Positions 9,479-17,312 of a DNA stretch of 64,000 bases are shown piece after piece (position 1 is the stretch's first letter; the number at the start of each line of letters is the position of its first letter). The notes beneath the pieces were generated by a model. The model did no database searches. It saw only the letters and a list, made by a program, of their open reading frames with translations, and had not been told where the DNA came from. Position numbers and translations under genes: made by a program. The DNA is from Pseudomonas parakoreensis. GTDB lineage: Bacteria; Pseudomonadota; Gammaproteobacteria; Pseudomonadales; Pseudomonadaceae. The stretch covers positions 62,001-126,000 of the forward strand of contig NZ_BQHY01000016.1 of assembly GCF_021602155.1 (NCBI RefSeq). The letters are read 5' to 3'.

Positions 9479-9514
9479 GGCGCAACCTTGCATCGGAATA
9501 GTTGCGCCTTTTTT
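9479..9514 (+). terminator. Strong intrinsic terminator upstream of gltP
   Basis: GGCGCAAC (9479-9486) pairs with GTTGCGCC (9501-9508) and is followed directly by six T. It lies about 130 bases upstream of the gltP ATG with no gene before it, so it ends either a small RNA or an attenuated gltP leader. Confidence 0.75.
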
Positions 9515-9643
9515 CGCCTGCCGAAGAGCCGTAAATACGCGCTTCGGGGCACCTTATACGGAGGCAGATGCACAGACTTTTCCGCTAAAGAGCGTTCCAG
9601 TTGCTGCATGTGCCTGAGTCAAACGCAAGTAAGGGTAAAGATA

Positions 9644-10975
9644 ATGAAGAAGGCAAAACTCAGCCTCGCCTGGCAGATCCTCATCGGTCTGGTTTTAGGG
9701 ATTGCAATTGGTGCGTTGCTCAACCACTTCAGTGCCGAAAAAGCCTGGTGGATCAGCAACGTCCTGCAACCGGCAGGCGATATCTTTATCCGTCTGATCA
9801 AGATGATCGTGATTCCGATCGTCATCTCCTCCCTGATCGTCGGCATCGCCGGCGTGGGCGACGCCAAGAAACTCGGGCGTATCGGCCTGAAGACCATCAT
9901 CTACTTCGAAGTCGTCACCACCATCGCGATCATCGTTGGCCTGCTGCTGGCCAACCTGTTCCACCCGGGTGCCGGCATCGACATGAGCACCCTGGGCACC
10001 GTGGATATCTCCAAGTACCAGGCGACCGCCGCCGAAGTACAACATGAACACGCGTTCATCGAGACCATCCTCAACCTGATCCCGTCGAACATCTTCGCGG
10101 CCATGGCCCGCGGCGAAATGCTGCCGATCATTTTCTTCTCCGTACTGTTCGGTCTCGGTCTGTCGAGCCTGCAGTCGGATCTGCGCGAGCCGCTGGTGAA
10201 GATGTTCCAGGGCGTCTCGGAAAGCATGTTCAAAGTCACCCACATGATCATGAACTACGCCCCGATCGGCGTTTTCGCCCTGATCGCGGTGACCGTGGCC
10301 AACTTCGGTTTCGCCTCGCTGCTGCCGCTGGCCAAGCTGGTGATCCTGGTTTACGTCGCCATCGCTTTCTTCGCTTTCGTGGTGCTGGGCCTGATCGCCA
10401 AGCTGTTCGGCTTCTCGGTGATCAAGCTGATGCGCATCTTCAAGGATGAGCTGGTCCTGGCGTACTCCACCGCCTCCTCGGAAACCGTGCTGCCACGCGT
10501 CATCGAGAAGATGGAAGCCTATGGCGCACCGAAAGCCATCTGCTCCTTCGTGGTGCCGACCGGTTACTCGTTCAACCTCGACGGTTCGACCCTGTACCAG
10601 TCGATCGCAGCGATCTTCATTGCCCAGCTGTACGGCATCGACCTGTCGATCAGCCAGCAACTGCTGCTGGTGCTGACTCTGATGGTCACCTCCAAAGGCA
10701 TCGCCGGCGTACCGGGCGTGTCCTTCGTGGTGCTGCTGGCGACCCTGGGCAGCGTTGGTATCCCGCTGGAAGGCCTGGCCTTCATCGCCGGTGTCGACCG
10801 CATCATGGACATGGCCCGTACCGCACTGAACGTGATCGGCAACGCTCTGGCGGTACTGGTTATCGCACGTTGGGAAGGCATGTACGACGACGCCAAGGGC
10901 CAGCGCTACTGGAACTCCCTGCCGCACTGGCGCAGCAAGGAAAAACTGCCGGCTGGCGAAATCTCCAAGAACTGA
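9644..10975 (+). CDS. gltP: Proton/sodium-glutamate/aspartate symporter, DAACS family
   Basis: This inner-membrane symporter imports L-glutamate and L-aspartate with cations. The 443-residue product has the usual eight or so membrane helices. It carries the family's serine-rich re-entrant loop (YSTASSETVLPRVIEKME) and the NLDGSTLYQS motif of the second loop, both of which line the substrate site. The ATG at 9644 is chosen because the hydrophobic N terminus begins there and the family length is met; the frame extends 52 codons upstream without family resemblance. The position matches PA5479. A terminator-bearing leader precedes it and an inverted repeat plus terminator follow. Confidence 0.93.
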   Translation: MKKAKLSLAWQILIGLVLGIAIGALLNHFSAEKAWWISNVLQPAGDIFIRLIKMIVIPIVISSLIVGIAGVGDAKKLGRIGLKTIIYFEVVTTIAIIVGLLLANLFHPGAGIDMSTLGTVDISKYQATAAEVQHEHAFIETILNLIPSNIFAAMARGEMLPIIFFSVLFGLGLSSLQSDLREPLVKMFQGVSESMFKVTHMIMNYAPIGVFALIAVTVANFGFASLLPLAKLVILVYVAIAFFAFVVLGLIAKLFGFSVIKLMRIFKDELVLAYSTASSETVLPRVIEKMEAYGAPKAICSFVVPTGYSFNLDGSTLYQSIAAIFIAQLYGIDLSISQQLLLVLTLMVTSKGIAGVPGVSFVVLLATLGSVGIPLEGLAFIAGVDRIMDMARTALNVIGNALAVLVIARWEGMYDDAKGQRYWNSLPHWRSKEKLPAGEISKN

Positions 10976-10986
10976 TCGCTGAACCT

Positions 10987-11059
10987 CTGTAGGAGCTGCC
11001 GCAGGCTGCGATATTTTGATCTTGCTTTTAAAGATCGCAGCCTTCGGCAGCTCCTACAG
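10987..11059. repeat. Inverted repeat, family A (two arms)
   Basis: CTGTAGGAGCTGCCGCAGG and its complement face each other across about 20 bases. The same element occurs at 24384-24413 (one arm), 41690-41723 (one arm) and 50317-50391 (two arms). All copies are intergenic, as expected for REP/REPIN elements of the P. fluorescens group. Confidence 0.85.
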
Positions 11060-11080
11060 GTGATTGAGGCAAGCCTTACC

Positions 11081-11114
11081 GACAAACCCCGGCGCAATCC
11101 GGGGTTTGTCGTTT
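11081..11114 (+). terminator. Intrinsic terminator after gltP
   Basis: GACAAACCCC (11081-11090) pairs with GGGGTTTGTC (11101-11110), followed by GTTTC. It lies between the repeat and the next gene. Confidence 0.6.
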
Positions 11115-11161
11115 CTGGCGACCCCGCTATCATTCGCCGCATCTTCCGGGGGATTTGACTG

Positions 11162-12391
11162 ATGCTTAATGGCCTGTGGCTTGGCTTCTTCGTCGTGGCA
11201 GCAATATCTGCGCTGGTGCAGTGGCTGGTCGGCGGCAACGCCGGGATTTTCGCAGCGATGGTGGAAAGCATTTTTGCCATGGCCAAACTCTCGGTCGAGG
11301 TCATGGTCCTGCTGTTCGGCACGCTGACCCTGTGGCTGGGCTTTCTGCGCATCGCCGAGAAGGCCGGGATCGTCGAATGGCTGGCCAAAGTCCTCGGGCC
11401 GCTGTTCCTGCGGCTGATGCCGGAAGTCCCGGCGGGGCACCCGGCGCTCGGTCTGATTACCCTGAACTTCGCCGCCAACGGCCTGGGCCTGGACAACGCC
11501 GCCACACCGATCGGCCTCAAGGCCATGAAAGCGCTGCAGGAGCTCAACCCCAGCGCGACCATCGCCAGCAACGCGCAGATCCTGTTCCTGGTACTCAACG
11601 CCTCGTCCCTGACCCTGTTGCCGGTGACCATCTTCATGTACCGCGCCCAGCAAGGTGCACCGGATCCGACCCTGGTATTCCTGCCGATTCTGCTGGCGAC
11701 CAGTTGCTCGACTATTGTCGGCTTCCTTTCGGTGGCGTTCATGCAACGCCTGCGCATCTGGGACCCGGTGGTGCTGGCTTATCTGATTCCCGGCGCGCTG
11801 ATCCTCGGCGGCTTCATGGCGCTGCTGGCGACGATGTCGGCCACGGCGCTGGCCGGGCTGTCGTCGATCCTTGGCAACCTGACGCTGTTCGGCCTGATCA
11901 TGCTGTTCCTGGTGATCGGCGCATTACGCAAGGTCAAGGTCTACGAGGCGTTTGTCGAGGGCGCGAAGGAGGGCTTCGACGTCGCCAGGAACCTGCTGCC
12001 GTATCTGGTGGCGATGCTCTGTGCGATTGGCGTACTGCGCGCATCCGGAGCGCTGGACTTTGGCCTGGACGGCATCCGCCATCTGGTGCAGTGGGCCGGT
12101 TGGGACACGCGCTTTGTCGACGCGCTGCCGACGGCGATGGTCAAACCGTTCTCCGGCAGCGCCGCCCGGGCGATGCTGATCGAGACCATGAAGACCTCCG
12201 GCGTCGACAGCTTCCCGGCGCTGGTGGCGGCGACGGTGCAGGGCAGTACCGAAACCACGTTCTATGTGCTGGCGGTGTATTTCGGTGCGGTGGGGATCCA
12301 GCGCGCAAGGCACGCCGTTGGATGCGCGCTGCTGGCCGAACTGGCCGGCGTACTCGGCGCCATCGGCGTCTGCTACTGGTTCTTCGGCTGA
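11162..12391 (+). CDS. SpmA-SpmB fusion membrane protein (nucleoside-recognition/Gate domains)
   Basis: The 409-residue polytopic membrane protein contains two copies of the nucleoside-recognition (Gate) type domain. Residues about 40-200 correspond to Bacillus SpmA (LTLWLGFLRIAEKAGIVEWLAKVLGPLFLRLMP; NGLGLDNAATPIGLKAM). Residues about 235-409 correspond to SpmB (VYEAFVEGAKEGFDVA; GSAARAMLIETMK; STETTFYVLAVYFGAVG). In spore formers the separate proteins act in spore core dehydration; here, in a non-sporulating organism, the transported substrate is unknown. It has its own terminator-separated unit and a repeat hairpin downstream. Confidence 0.85.
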   Translation: MLNGLWLGFFVVAAISALVQWLVGGNAGIFAAMVESIFAMAKLSVEVMVLLFGTLTLWLGFLRIAEKAGIVEWLAKVLGPLFLRLMPEVPAGHPALGLITLNFAANGLGLDNAATPIGLKAMKALQELNPSATIASNAQILFLVLNASSLTLLPVTIFMYRAQQGAPDPTLVFLPILLATSCSTIVGFLSVAFMQRLRIWDPVVLAYLIPGALILGGFMALLATMSATALAGLSSILGNLTLFGLIMLFLVIGALRKVKVYEAFVEGAKEGFDVARNLLPYLVAMLCAIGVLRASGALDFGLDGIRHLVQWAGWDTRFVDALPTAMVKPFSGSAARAMLIETMKTSGVDSFPALVAATVQGSTETTFYVLAVYFGAVGIQRARHAVGCALLAELAGVLGAIGVCYWFFG

Positions 12392-12420
12392 CCCACAAGG
12401 GCTTCGGGCGACCAATTTCT

Positions 12421-12514
12421 CTGTGGCGAGGGAGCTTGCTCCCGCCGGGGCGCGAAGCGGCCCTGAAAGATGGGGCTGCTACGCAGCCCAGCGGGAGCAA
12501 GCTCCCTCGCCACA
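12421..12514. repeat. Inverted repeat, family B (two arms)
   Basis: CTGTGGCGAGGGAGCTTGCT and its complement face each other with about 45 bases between. A second copy is at 29741-29835. It lies between two convergent genes and may also act as a bidirectional terminator. Confidence 0.85.
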
Positions 12515-12531
12515 AAAGCAATGTTGATCGA

Positions 12532-13155
12532 TCAGGGTCTCTGAAGGGCGACTTTCTGGCCTTGATCTACCGCCCACGCAACAACCTTGGCCGTCAGCCG
12601 ATCACTGGCCTGTCCAAACCCTGCCACCACCGCCGGCACCTGCACATCGCTCAGCGGTTGGCGCTCTTCAAAGCGCCGACTGGCGAGAATCTTCTGGTCA
12701 TAGCCGCGCACCAACAACGCATCGACGCGCACCACGACGCTGGCCTGATTGCCCTGATACTCGGTCTGAAACGCCTGCAAGCTGCCGCCCAGTTCCAGAT
12801 CCGCAGCGAAGTTGCTGTCATCGGTGCTGAGCAATGTCACCCGACCATCGCGGGCAAAACCATCGAGCAGCCGATTACGCACCAGCACCGGCGCCGGATC
12901 GCTCCAGCGCGAGGCTTTGTAGCTGCTGATCACGTCACCCTGTGGAATCACCGCGATGTTCGGCCGGTTCAGCGCTTCGCTGGCCTGCAATTTGTTCAGG
13001 CGCAGCGACCAGTGCTGGGTCGCCGCCGAACTGGCCGGGGCGGGCGCTTGCGCGGCGGGCAGGCGATAGACATCCGAAGGTTCGGCCTTGGGCAGGATCG
13101 AACACGCCGAGAGCAGGGTAAAACTGGCGAGGAAGGCGAAGTGAGTCAGCTTCAT
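12532..13155 (-). CDS. ABC-type transport auxiliary lipoprotein, PqiC-like
   Basis: This is the last gene of an MCE/Mla-like lipid transport operon. The 207-residue product has a lipoprotein signal with lipobox LSAC (Cys18), so it is predicted to sit in the outer or inner membrane facing the periplasm. The remainder has the PqiC/DUF330 pattern (VYRLP..., RPNIAVIPQGDVISSYKASRWSDPAPVLVRNRLLDGF), in which the lipoprotein is thought to anchor an MCE tunnel to the outer membrane. Its ATG overlaps the stop of the MCE gene by four bases, which points to translational coupling. Confidence 0.88.
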   Translation of the reverse strand: MKLTHFAFLASFTLLSACSILPKAEPSDVYRLPAAQAPAPASSAATQHWSLRLNKLQASEALNRPNIAVIPQGDVISSYKASRWSDPAPVLVRNRLLDGFARDGRVTLLSTDDSNFAADLELGGSLQAFQTEYQGNQASVVVRVDALLVRGYDQKILASRRFEERQPLSDVQVPAVVAGFGQASDRLTAKVVAWAVDQGQKVALQRP

Positions 13156-14090
13156 GGGGTGAATTCCTTGTTCTTGTCACTGCCCAGCAGGTAGCCGCTG
13201 GGGTTGGCCTCAAGGCGTTGGGAAATGCCACGCAGCGAGGTCAGGGTTTCGCGCAGTTCGCGGATCGCCGGCGCCAGGCCATTGAGGCCCTGCATACCGT
13301 TGTCGAGCGAGTTCTGGTTCTTGCTCAGCAGGCCGTTGATGGTGGCGCTGCTTTGCTCCAGCGACTTCATCGCCTGCTCGGCACTGCCCAGCGCCTGCTT
13401 GCCCTGATCGTTGAGCAGGCCGTTGGCGTTGCGCATCAGTGCCGAGGTTTGCTCGAGCATGCTGCCGGCTTGTTTGCCGACGCTCGCCAGTTGCTGCATG
13501 GCCTGACGCAAGTCGCCGCGCTGATCGTTGATCGAACCGGTGGTCTGTTCCAGATGCGCCAGGGTGTTGCTGACGCGCTCGACGTTCTCCGGGGAAAACA
13601 TCTGGTTGGCATTGTTCAACAGGGCGGTGACCCCGGTCATCAGGTCGTTGCTGTCGTTAAGCAGCCGGGAAATGGGCGAGGGCGACGCGACGATGGTCGG
13701 CAATTCGCCGTCGTGTCCGCGCAGTTTCGGACTCTCCGGGGTGCCGCCGCTGAGCTGGATGATCGAAGTGCCGGTGATCCCGGCCAGCGCCAGTTTGGCC
13801 TGGGTGTCTTCCTTGACCGGGGTGTCACCACCCAGACGAATCCGCGCCAGCACCCGGCGCGGGTCTTTCGGGTCGAGGCGCAAGCTGACCACGTCACCGA
13901 CCTTGATCCCGCTGTACTGCACGGGGCTGCCCTTGGACAGACCGCTGACCGCCTCATTGAAGACGATTTCATAATCCTTGAACTCGCTGTCGACGCTGGA
14001 CTTGGCCAGCCACAGACCGAAGAGCAGGGCGCCCGCCACGACAATTACGGCGAACAGGCCGATCAACACATGATGGGCTCGGGTTTCCAT
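13152..14090 (-). CDS. MCE-domain (MlaD-like) substrate-binding protein
   Basis: The 312-residue product has a single N-terminal membrane anchor (VLIGLFAVIVVAGALLFGLWLA). An MCE domain follows (residues about 40-115, VSGLSKGSPVQYSGIKVGDVVSLRL), then a long helical tail of repeated Gln/Asn-rich heptads. The MCE rings of this family carry lipids across the periplasm; the long coiled tail suggests a tube-forming form, longer than E. coli MlaD. The start at 14090 fits the membrane anchor, and the upstream frame extension overlaps the ATPase gene. It begins one base after the ATPase stop codon. Confidence 0.9.
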   Translation of the reverse strand: METRAHHVLIGLFAVIVVAGALLFGLWLAKSSVDSEFKDYEIVFNEAVSGLSKGSPVQYSGIKVGDVVSLRLDPKDPRRVLARIRLGGDTPVKEDTQAKLALAGITGTSIIQLSGGTPESPKLRGHDGELPTIVASPSPISRLLNDSNDLMTGVTALLNNANQMFSPENVERVSNTLAHLEQTTGSINDQRGDLRQAMQQLASVGKQAGSMLEQTSALMRNANGLLNDQGKQALGSAEQAMKSLEQSSATINGLLSKNQNSLDNGMQGLNGLAPAIRELRETLTSLRGISQRLEANPSGYLLGSDKNKEFTP

Positions 14091-14091
14091 G

Positions 14092-14895
14092 TCAGACCTC
14101 GTTGAGCAATTTGGCGGCGTCCAGCGCCGAGCGGCCACGCGGGCCGTGGAAGTATTCGTGAACCCACCCGTCATCGGTTTCCGAGACCACGTCGATCGGA
14201 CCGGCGACCAGTACCTTCTTCTGCGCCAGCACCGCCACACGGTCGGTGATGGTGTAGAGCGTGTCGAGGTCGTGGGTCACCAGAAACACGCTCAGGCCCA
14301 GCGCATCGCGCAGGGTCAGGATCAGTTGATCGAACTGCGCCGCGCCAATCGGATCGAGGCCGGCGGTGGGCTCGTCGAGAAACAGGATGTCCGGATCCAG
14401 CGCCAGAGCCCGGGCCAGCGCAGCGCGCTTGATCATCCCGCCGGACAGCGACGCCGGGTATTTGTCCGCCGCCGACAGCGGCAGCCCGGCCAGCGCCAGC
14501 TTCACCGCCGCCAGGTGCTCGGCGTCGTTGCGGCTCAGACCGGCGTGTTCGATCAGCGGCAGGGCGACGTTCTCGGTCACCGTCAGCGAGGAAAACAGCG
14601 CGCCTTTCTGGAACAGCACGCCGAAACGCCGCTCGACCAGTGAGCGCTCATGCTCGGACAGGCTCGGCAGGTTCTGCCCGAACACCTTTACGTTGCCTTC
14701 GCTGGGCCGGCGCAGGCCGACAATGCTGCGCAGCAGCACCGATTTGCCGCTGCCGGAACCGCCGACCACGGCGAGGATTTCGCCCTTGTACAAATCCAGA
14801 TCGAGATTCTCGTGCACACTCTGGCTGCCAAAGCGATTGCACAGGCCACGGACTTCGATCACCGCCTCCGAGGGCGCGCGGGGTAAACGACTCAC
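14092..14895 (-). CDS. ABC transporter ATPase, MlaF-like
   Basis: This is the ATPase subunit that powers lipid transport. The 267-residue product carries Walker A (GGSGSGKS, about residue 46), the signature LSGGMIKRAALARAL, Walker B (DILFLDEP) and the switch His in VTHDL. SGGMIKR is typical of MlaF-type ATPases. The start is GTG at 14895: its first four bases GTGA overlap the permease stop codon, and the protein reads VSRLPRAPSEAVIEVRGL from there. Longer readings run into the permease gene. It is coupled to the permease before it and the MCE gene after it. Confidence 0.9.
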   Translation of the reverse strand: MSRLPRAPSEAVIEVRGLCNRFGSQSVHENLDLDLYKGEILAVVGGSGSGKSVLLRSIVGLRRPSEGNVKVFGQNLPSLSEHERSLVERRFGVLFQKGALFSSLTVTENVALPLIEHAGLSRNDAEHLAAVKLALAGLPLSAADKYPASLSGGMIKRAALARALALDPDILFLDEPTAGLDPIGAAQFDQLILTLRDALGLSVFLVTHDLDTLYTITDRVAVLAQKKVLVAGPIDVVSETDDGWVHEYFHGPRGRSALDAAKLLNEV

Positions 14896-16040
14896 CAGCC
14901 CATCTCCATGAAGAACAGCGCAGCCACCGCGTCGAGCACGATCACCACGAAAATCGACTGCACCACGGCGGACGTGGTGTGCGCGCCGACCGATTCGGCG
15001 CTGCCACTGACCTTGAAGCCTTCCAGGCAACCAATGGTCGCAATCAGGAAGGCAAACACCGGCGCTTTGACCAGACCAACCAGAAAGTGCTGAATGCCGA
15101 TGTCGCTCTGCAACAGCGAGAGGAACATCGCCGGCGAAATCCCCAGCGACACCGCGCACACCACGCCGCCACCAATGATCCCGCAGAGCATCGCCAGAAA
15201 CGTCAGCATCGGCAGCGCCACCAGCATCGCCAATACCCGCGGCACTACCAGCAGCTCCATCGGATCGAGGCCGAGGGTGCGGATTGCGTCGATCTCTTCG
15301 TTAGCCTTCATCGAACCGATCTGCGCGGTAAACGCGCTGGCGGTGCGTCCGGCCATCAGGATTGCCGTGAGCAGCACACCGAACTCGCGCAAAAAGGAGA
15401 AACCCACCAAATCGACGGTAAAGATCGTCGCACCGAAACTGGCCAGCACCGTGGCACCGAGAAACGCCACCACCGCGCCCACCAGAAAGGTCAGCAGCGC
15501 CACAATCGGCGCGGCGTCGAGGCCGGTCTGTTCGATGTGGGCGACGACGGGGGTGATGCGCCAGCGCTTGGGCCGCAGCAGATTGCGGGCAATGGTTTCG
15601 AGGATCAGGCCAATGAAACCCAGCACTTGCAGGGTATCCTGCCAGACCGTTTCCACCGCGCGCCCGATGCGGGTCAACAGTTGCACGCTGACGCTGACTT
15701 CCGGCTCCTTGATCGGCACACAGAAGTCGGTCAGCGAGCGATACACCGTTTGCAGCAGCGCGCGGTCAGCCTGGGAAATCGTACAGTCGGGGTGTTCGGC
15801 GGAGCGGCCCAGACGCTCGGAACCGAGCAGCTCCACCAGCAACGAAGCGCCCGCAGTGTCGAGGGCACCGAGGCTGTTGAGGTCGACCACGGTGTTGGCG
15901 TCGTACTGGCCGGTCAGTCGTTCGGTCAGGTGCTTGAGCTCGGCGTAATGGGCAAGCGTCCAGTCCCCGGAAACCCGCAGGCGGGCAGGGCTGATTGACG
16001 TGTCCAGCTGGGCATTACCGCTCATTGAGCTGCTGATCAT
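14892..16040 (-). CDS. MlaE-like permease with N-terminal STAS domain
   Basis: This is the first gene of the lipid transport operon. Of its 382 residues, the first 110 or so form a STAS-type domain (VVDLNSLGALDTAGASLLVELL), the role played by the separate MlaB protein in E. coli. The rest is a MlaE permease with five or six helices and the family motif MKANEEIDAIRTLGLDPMELLVVPRVLA. The fusion means the complex needs no separate MlaB. The ATG at 16040 has GGAG five bases upstream; ATG 16025 is an alternative. The order permease-ATPase-MCE-lipoprotein with overlaps indicates one operon. Confidence 0.9.
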   Translation of the reverse strand: MISSSMSGNAQLDTSISPARLRVSGDWTLAHYAELKHLTERLTGQYDANTVVDLNSLGALDTAGASLLVELLGSERLGRSAEHPDCTISQADRALLQTVYRSLTDFCVPIKEPEVSVSVQLLTRIGRAVETVWQDTLQVLGFIGLILETIARNLLRPKRWRITPVVAHIEQTGLDAAPIVALLTFLVGAVVAFLGATVLASFGATIFTVDLVGFSFLREFGVLLTAILMAGRTASAFTAQIGSMKANEEIDAIRTLGLDPMELLVVPRVLAMLVALPMLTFLAMLCGIIGGGVVCAVSLGISPAMFLSLLQSDIGIQHFLVGLVKAPVFAFLIATIGCLEGFKVSGSAESVGAHTTSAVVQSIFVVIVLDAVAALFFMEMGW

Positions 16041-16094
16041 AAGCTCCGTGCTTGTTCGGCTATTAAGCGAACTAACGTAATAGCACGAACCGGA

Positions 16095-17123
16095 TTACTT
16101 TTCTTTGATCGCTGTGCTGTCTGTCACTTTGAAACGCAGCACGCCGATCACCTGACCGTCTTCAGTCAGCACCCGCACCTGCCACTTGCCCGCCGGGTTG
16201 CCGGGAAAGTTCTGCTTGTGCGTCCAGGCCCGGTAGCCTTCCTTGCGCCCGCCGTGGATGTCGAGGGCGATGCGATCGACCTCTTTGCCGTCGAACTGCC
16301 ACACATGGTAGATGCGTTCATCCAGCCCGCGCGGCGCGTTGATTGCGGTGTAGGCGTAGAGACCGCCGTTGCGGATCTGCTCGGCGCTGACCTCGTCGAG
16401 GCTGGCGCCAGGCGTGCGGTCCTGCAACTGCGTGCTGATCGCCACGTCGGTCATCCACAACGTCGCCGGCGGCACCCACGAGCGCAGGGTCCAGCCGACC
16501 GCGCCGATACCGACGGTGATGCACAGAATGGCCAACGCGTTGCGCACGGTGCGGATCGGGAAGATCGACGCCAGACTCGGGAACGACAGCACCACCGCCG
16601 TACCCAGTGCCCATTTGAAACTCTGCGCGGTGGTCAGGTGCATGATCACCGGCAGCGCGGTGAGCAGGGCGGCGAACAGGGTCAGGGTATGCAACGCGAG
16701 AAACGCCCAGCGCCGTGGCGCCAGCCATTTGTAATAGAGCGGATCGACAATCGAGATCAGCGCGGCGATGCACAGCAGGCCGGTGAAGATCAGTTGGCCG
16801 CTGTTCCACGTAGTTGTGATGAAGAAGAACGGCAGGACGAAAAACAGACTTTCCTGGTGGATCATCTGCGTCGCGTAACGCAGCAGCGGCTGGGGGATTT
16901 CCCGCTTGAAGATGCGCGTGAACAGCCCGGTCAGGGTGTTTTCCAGCATCAGCCAGATCCAGCTGAGCAGCATGATGATGGTGATCCAGCTCGCCAGCCC
17001 TTGCTGGCGATCAACCAGAATGAAACTGCCGACCCCGGAGATGAAACCGCCGAGCGCAATGACCCCGGGATAGCGCTTCATCAATTCGAGGATGCGCTGG
17101 ATCAGCTGGGGTATTTTCGGCAT
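16095..17123 (-). CDS. Membrane protein with C-terminal DUF2914-type domain (DUF5924 family)
   Basis: I recognise the family only as uncharacterised. The 342-residue product has about eight hydrophobic helices in its first 220 residues and a soluble C-terminal domain. The latter contains the DUF2914-like pattern IYHVWQFDGKEVDRIALDIHGGRKEGYRAWTHKQNFPGNPAGKWQVRVLTEDG. The location is the inner membrane with a periplasmic domain. No ribosome site is obvious before ATG 17123. It lies on the same strand as the Mla-like operon, 54 bases ahead of nothing shared, so joint function is not implied. Confidence 0.75.
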   Translation of the reverse strand: MPKIPQLIQRILELMKRYPGVIALGGFISGVGSFILVDRQQGLASWITIIMLLSWIWLMLENTLTGLFTRIFKREIPQPLLRYATQMIHQESLFFVLPFFFITTTWNSGQLIFTGLLCIAALISIVDPLYYKWLAPRRWAFLALHTLTLFAALLTALPVIMHLTTAQSFKWALGTAVVLSFPSLASIFPIRTVRNALAILCITVGIGAVGWTLRSWVPPATLWMTDVAISTQLQDRTPGASLDEVSAEQIRNGGLYAYTAINAPRGLDERIYHVWQFDGKEVDRIALDIHGGRKEGYRAWTHKQNFPGNPAGKWQVRVLTEDGQVIGVLRFKVTDSTAIKEK

Positions 17124-17217
17124 GTGGGCGGTTCACGACTGAATGGGAAAAAACCTCGACAGAGTACCGCCCGCCGGGCGATGTGGCGAGGCTCCCGGTC
17201 AGTAAAATCACGCAGCC

Positions 17218-17312
17218 CCCTGTGGGAGCGAGCCTGCTCGCGAATGCGGTGGGTCATACAACATTGCATCCACTGACACGACGCCTTCGCGAGCAGGCTC
17301 GCTCCCACAGGG
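17218..17312. repeat. Inverted repeat, family C (two arms)
   Basis: CCCTGTGGGAGCGAGCCTGC and its complement face each other across about 45 bases. The element begins directly after the stop codon of the M16 peptidase gene. It is a variant of the family D repeat (GAGC in place of AGCTGG). Confidence 0.85.

Noticed and set aside
11176-13194. Plus-strand frame of 672 codons running through the SpmAB fusion and the lipoprotein gene
   Set aside because: Arg/Gly/Pro-rich shadow of two real genes in other frames.
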